This document shows positions 12,864 through 15,042 of a stretch of 15,042 nt of DNA, piece after piece (position 1 is the first letter of the stretch; every line of letters starts with the position of its first letter). Made by a program: the position numbers and the translations under genes. The DNA comes from an uncultured Collinsella sp. (GTDB taxonomy: Bacteria; Actinomycetota; Coriobacteriia; Coriobacteriales; Coriobacteriaceae): NCBI GenBank assembly GCA_902482035.1, contig CABSYW010000045.1, forward strand, positions 1 through 15,042, written 5' to 3'. Under the pieces are notes generated by a model that searched no databases, was not told the origin of the DNA, and was given only the letters and a program-made list of their open reading frames with translations.

Positions 12864-14267
12864 TTAGAAGTCGGCGTTGCCCACGGTGCGCGGGTGCGGC
12901 AGGACGTCGCGGATGTTGCCCACGCCGGTCAGATACATGACCAAGCGCTCGAAGCCCAGACCGTAGCCGGCGTGCTTGCAGGAACCGTAGCGGCGCAGGT
13001 CAAGGTAGTACTTGTACTGCTCGGGATTCATGCCCAGGTTCTTGATGCGGGCCTCGAGCAGATCCAGGCGCTCCTCGCGCTGGGAGCCGCCGATAATCTC
13101 GCCGATACCGGGCACCAGGCAGTCGGCGGCGGCGACGGTCTTGCCGTCCTCGTTCATGCGCATGTAGAACGCCTTGATCTCGGCTGGGTAGTCGGTCACG
13201 AAGGTCGGTCGCTTAAAGTGCTCCTCGGTCAGGAAGCGCTCGTGCTCGGTTTGCAGGTCGATGCCCCAGCTCACGGGATAGTCAAACTTGTGACCGGCGG
13301 CGACGGCCTGCTCCAGGATCTCGACGGCCTCGGTGTAGGTAACGCGGGCAAAGTCGGAGTTGGCGACATGGTCCAGGCGCTCGAGCAGACCCTTGTCCAC
13401 AAACTTGTTGAGCATGTTGAGCTCGTCGGGGCAGGTGGCCATAACGTCCTTAAGGACGTACTTGAGCATGGCCTCGGCGTTATCCATGTAGTCGTTAAGG
13501 TCGGCAAAGGCCATCTCGGGCTCGATCATCCAAAACTCGGCGGCGTGGCGCGTGGTGTTGGAGTTCTCGGCGCGGAAGGTGGGGCCAAAGGTGTACACGT
13601 CGCCAAAGGCCATGGCAAAGTTCTCGGCGTTGAGCTGGCCGGACACGGTGAGGCTTGCATGCTTGCCAAAGAAGTCCTGACTCCAGTCGACCTCGCCAGA
13701 CTCGGTGAGGGGCGGATTTTTGGGGTCGAGCGTGGTCACGCGGAACATCTCGCCGGCGCCTTCGCAGTCACTCGTGGTGATGATGGGGGTGTTGACGTAG
13801 ACAAAACCCTGCTCCTGGAAGAAGCGGTGGATGGCGGCAGCCGCGACAGAGCGGATGCGGAACACGGCGCGGAACAGGTTGGTGCGCGGGCGCAGGTGCT
13901 GCTGGGTGCGCAGGAACTCGACGGTTGCGCGCTTCTTCTGCAGCGGGTAATCCGGGGCGCTCGTGCCCTCGACCTCGATGGAGGTGGCAGAAAGCTCGAA
14001 AGGCTGGGGCGCATCGGGGGTCAGTTTGACGGTGCCGGTGCAAATGAGTGCGGCCGAGACGTTTTGATGGGCGATCTCGTCGTAGTTGTCGAGCGCCTCG
14101 CGGTTCATGACGACCTGCAGGTCGCGGAAGCAGCTGCCGTCGTTGAGCGTAACAAAGCCAAAGTTCTTCATGTCGCGGACGGACTTGACCCAGCCGGCGA
14201 CGGTGACGGTCTGGCCGCCGAGCGACTCGGCATCGGCATAGAGCTGCGCGATTTTGGTGCGGTTCAC
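12864..14267 (-). CDS. asnS: Asparaginyl-tRNA synthetase
   Basis: AsnRS charges tRNA-Asn with asparagine using ATP. The 467-residue length is typical of the family (E. coli about 466). An N-terminal OB-fold anticodon-binding domain (about 18-105: VTVAGWVKSVRDMKNFGFVT, LNDGSCFRDLQV) precedes the class II catalytic core. Motif 1 lies around VAAAAIHRFFQEQGFVYVNT (141-160). Motif 2 is FGPTFRAENSNTTRHAAEFW (227-246). Motif 3 is GLGFERLVMYLTGVGNIRDV near the C-terminus. The frame is open upstream, but GTG 14267 follows GGGAGG closely, whereas the ATGs at 14279 and 14303 lack ribosome binding sites, so the GTG is preferred. The leader is short, with no room for a T-box. It ends in a strong terminator. 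Confidence 0.95.
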   Translation of the reverse strand: MNRTKIAQLYADAESLGGQTVTVAGWVKSVRDMKNFGFVTLNDGSCFRDLQVVMNREALDNYDEIAHQNVSAALICTGTVKLTPDAPQPFELSATSIEVEGTSAPDYPLQKKRATVEFLRTQQHLRPRTNLFRAVFRIRSVAAAAIHRFFQEQGFVYVNTPIITTSDCEGAGEMFRVTTLDPKNPPLTESGEVDWSQDFFGKHASLTVSGQLNAENFAMAFGDVYTFGPTFRAENSNTTRHAAEFWMIEPEMAFADLNDYMDNAEAMLKYVLKDVMATCPDELNMLNKFVDKGLLERLDHVANSDFARVTYTEAVEILEQAVAAGHKFDYPVSWGIDLQTEHERFLTEEHFKRPTFVTDYPAEIKAFYMRMNEDGKTVAAADCLVPGIGEIIGGSQREERLDLLEARIKNLGMNPEQYKYYLDLRRYGSCKHAGYGLGFERLVMYLTGVGNIRDVLPHPRTVGNADF

Positions 14268-14277
14268 GTATCCTCCC
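14268..14277 (-). promoter_or_regulatory. Ribosome binding site deciding the GTG start of asnS
   Basis: On the - strand GGGAGGA (14271-14277) lies about 4 bases before GTG 14267. The ATG at 14279 overlaps this site and has no upstream purine-rich motif, and neither does ATG 14303. Confidence 0.7.
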
Positions 14278-14313
14278 ATAACGGTTGAATGATAGTTATC
14301 CATACAGTTCGAT

Positions 14314-14322
14314 ATTCTAGCA
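14314..14322 (-). promoter_or_regulatory. Candidate extended -10 promoter of asnS
   Basis: The - strand reads TGC-TAGAAT: TAGAAT (14314-14319) matches five of six -10 positions and has the extended TGn element. No good -35 is present. Transcription would start near 14307, giving a leader of about 40 bases. A small palindrome GCTCA-TT-TGAGC (14328-14339) lies just upstream. Confidence 0.5.
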
Positions 14323-14377
14323 GCTCGGCTCATTTGAGCTATACAGATAAAGCATTGGCGGGATGGTTTTTCAAACG

Positions 14378-14411
14378 AAAAGCGCCCGCGGCCAAATGGT
14401 CGCGGGCGCTT
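14378..14411 (-). terminator. Terminator of the EIIA-Glc gene
   Basis: An 11-bp perfect GC-rich stem (14380-14390 with 14401-14411) extends by three more pairs around a 4-base loop. On the - strand it runs into TTTTCGTTTG. It separates crr from the asnS promoter. Confidence 0.88.
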
Positions 14412-14448
14412 GACGAGGTGCCTTTTGGCTGTGTGGCGTGGGGCCTGG

Positions 14449-15012
14449 CTACTTGGTCTTGGCAACCAGCAGCGGGTCGCCAAGCTTGACGAGCGGGTTG
14501 CCGCCGATAAGCGTTCCAGACTCGCCGACATGGTCGATGCTCTTAAGACGATCGAGCTCGGAGACGATGACGGTCACGATGTCCTCGTGACCAGCGGCCT
14601 TAATGGCCTCGCGGTCGAAGCTGATGAGCGGCTGGCCTGCCTTGACCACATCGCCCATCTCGACAAAGCGGGCAAAACCCTTGCCGTTCATTTCCACGGT
14701 GCCCAGGCCAACATGGATGAACACGCGAAGACCGTCCTCGGTGATCATGCCAATGGAGTGGTTGGTGACAGTGGTGGCACCGATGCGGCCGTTGGCGGGC
14801 GCATAGATGGTGCCGGTAATGGGCTCGATGCCATAGCCCTGGCCAAGCATGCCCGTGGCGATCGTCTCGTCGGGAACCTCGTTCAGGTTGACGAGCACGC
14901 CGTTGACGGGGGCATAGATGACGCCTTCGCGGGTAGCGAAGCTTGCTGCGGGCGGAACGGACGCCTCGCCGGTCGAGGTGAAGGTGGACTTAAGCGAATC
15001 GAGCAGACCCAT
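14449..15012 (-). CDS. crr: PTS EIIA component, glucose type (EIIA-Glc/Crr-like)
   Basis: The 187-residue cytoplasmic protein carries phosphate from HPr to an EIIB domain during PTS sugar uptake and may also have regulatory roles. The EIIA type 1 fold is clear: IYAPVNGVLVNLNEVPD (32-48), a second IYAPANG copy (69-75), TNHSIGM with H85, and VFIHVGLGTVEMNGKGF with H100. These correspond to E. coli H75 and the phosphorylated H90. ATG 15012 has GGAGG (15018-15022) 5 bases upstream; the frame is open to 15039 but that longer start has no support. No EIIB or EIIC gene is visible in the window, so it is either a stand-alone EIIA or the last gene of an operon entering from the right. Confidence 0.88.
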   Translation of the reverse strand: MGLLDSLKSTFTSTGEASVPPAASFATREGVIYAPVNGVLVNLNEVPDETIATGMLGQGYGIEPITGTIYAPANGRIGATTVTNHSIGMITEDGLRVFIHVGLGTVEMNGKGFARFVEMGDVVKAGQPLISFDREAIKAAGHEDIVTVIVSELDRLKSIDHVGESGTLIGGNPLVKLGDPLLVAKTK

Positions 15013-15042
15013 AGTTGCCTCCAACTTAAATAGGCGCATATC

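Noticed and set aside
12816..14288. A 490-codon + strand open frame
   Set aside because: Antisense to asnS, which carries all three class II synthetase motifs.

Overview
The window looks like chromosomal DNA of a GC-rich, Gram-positive gut actinobacterium of the class Coriobacteriia, most likely Collinsella or a close relative. The basis is the gene order rpmG - tRNA-Trp - secE - nusG - rplK - rplA, a lipoprotein and an LAxTG-anchored surface enzyme, strong AGGAGG-type ribosome binding sites, and protein sequences of Coriobacteriia character. The genus is an inference from general familiarity, not from a search.

Region 1 (1-2915, + strand) is a translation and export block. The terminator of an unseen upstream gene is followed by a promoter, ribosomal protein L33, tRNA-Trp(CCA), SecE, NusG, L11 and L1, ending in a strong terminator. 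The gap before rplA holds three RNA hairpins. The last closely imitates the L1-binding part of 23S rRNA and sits directly on the rplA ribosome binding site, so it is a good candidate for L1 feedback control.

Region 2 (2916-6494, - strand) holds a two-gene unit and a channel gene. The unit encodes a 638-residue protein fusing a ParB/sulfiredoxin-like domain to a BMP (PnrA-like) ligand-binding domain with no signal peptide. Its stop codon overlaps the start of a small metallophosphoesterase gene. The channel gene encodes an MscS-type mechanosensitive channel.

Region 3 (6495-8661, - strand) is a single gene for a secreted 5'-nucleotidase with a sortase signal, presumably releasing nucleosides at the cell surface.

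Region 4 (8662-12605, - strand) is an ABC uptake system of the TrpXYZ-like type (lipoprotein, permease, ATPase), with a WYL-domain transcription regulator upstream in the same direction. A hairpin between the lipoprotein and permease genes may lower expression of the downstream pair. Repeated GCTGTTG(A/T)AAAA motifs and a palindrome at the lipoprotein promoter are candidate operators.

Region 5 (12606-15042, - strand) holds asnS and a stand-alone PTS EIIA-Glc gene (crr-like), each closed by its own terminator.

Four related palindromic hairpins with an AAAGGGG-CAG-type core lie in the gaps of the - strand half. Three of them supply or abut the TAA stop of the gene they terminate. This repeat family, the ParB-BMP fusion and the L1 operator are the most noteworthy items. 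I see no phage, insertion sequence, CRISPR array or defence locus.
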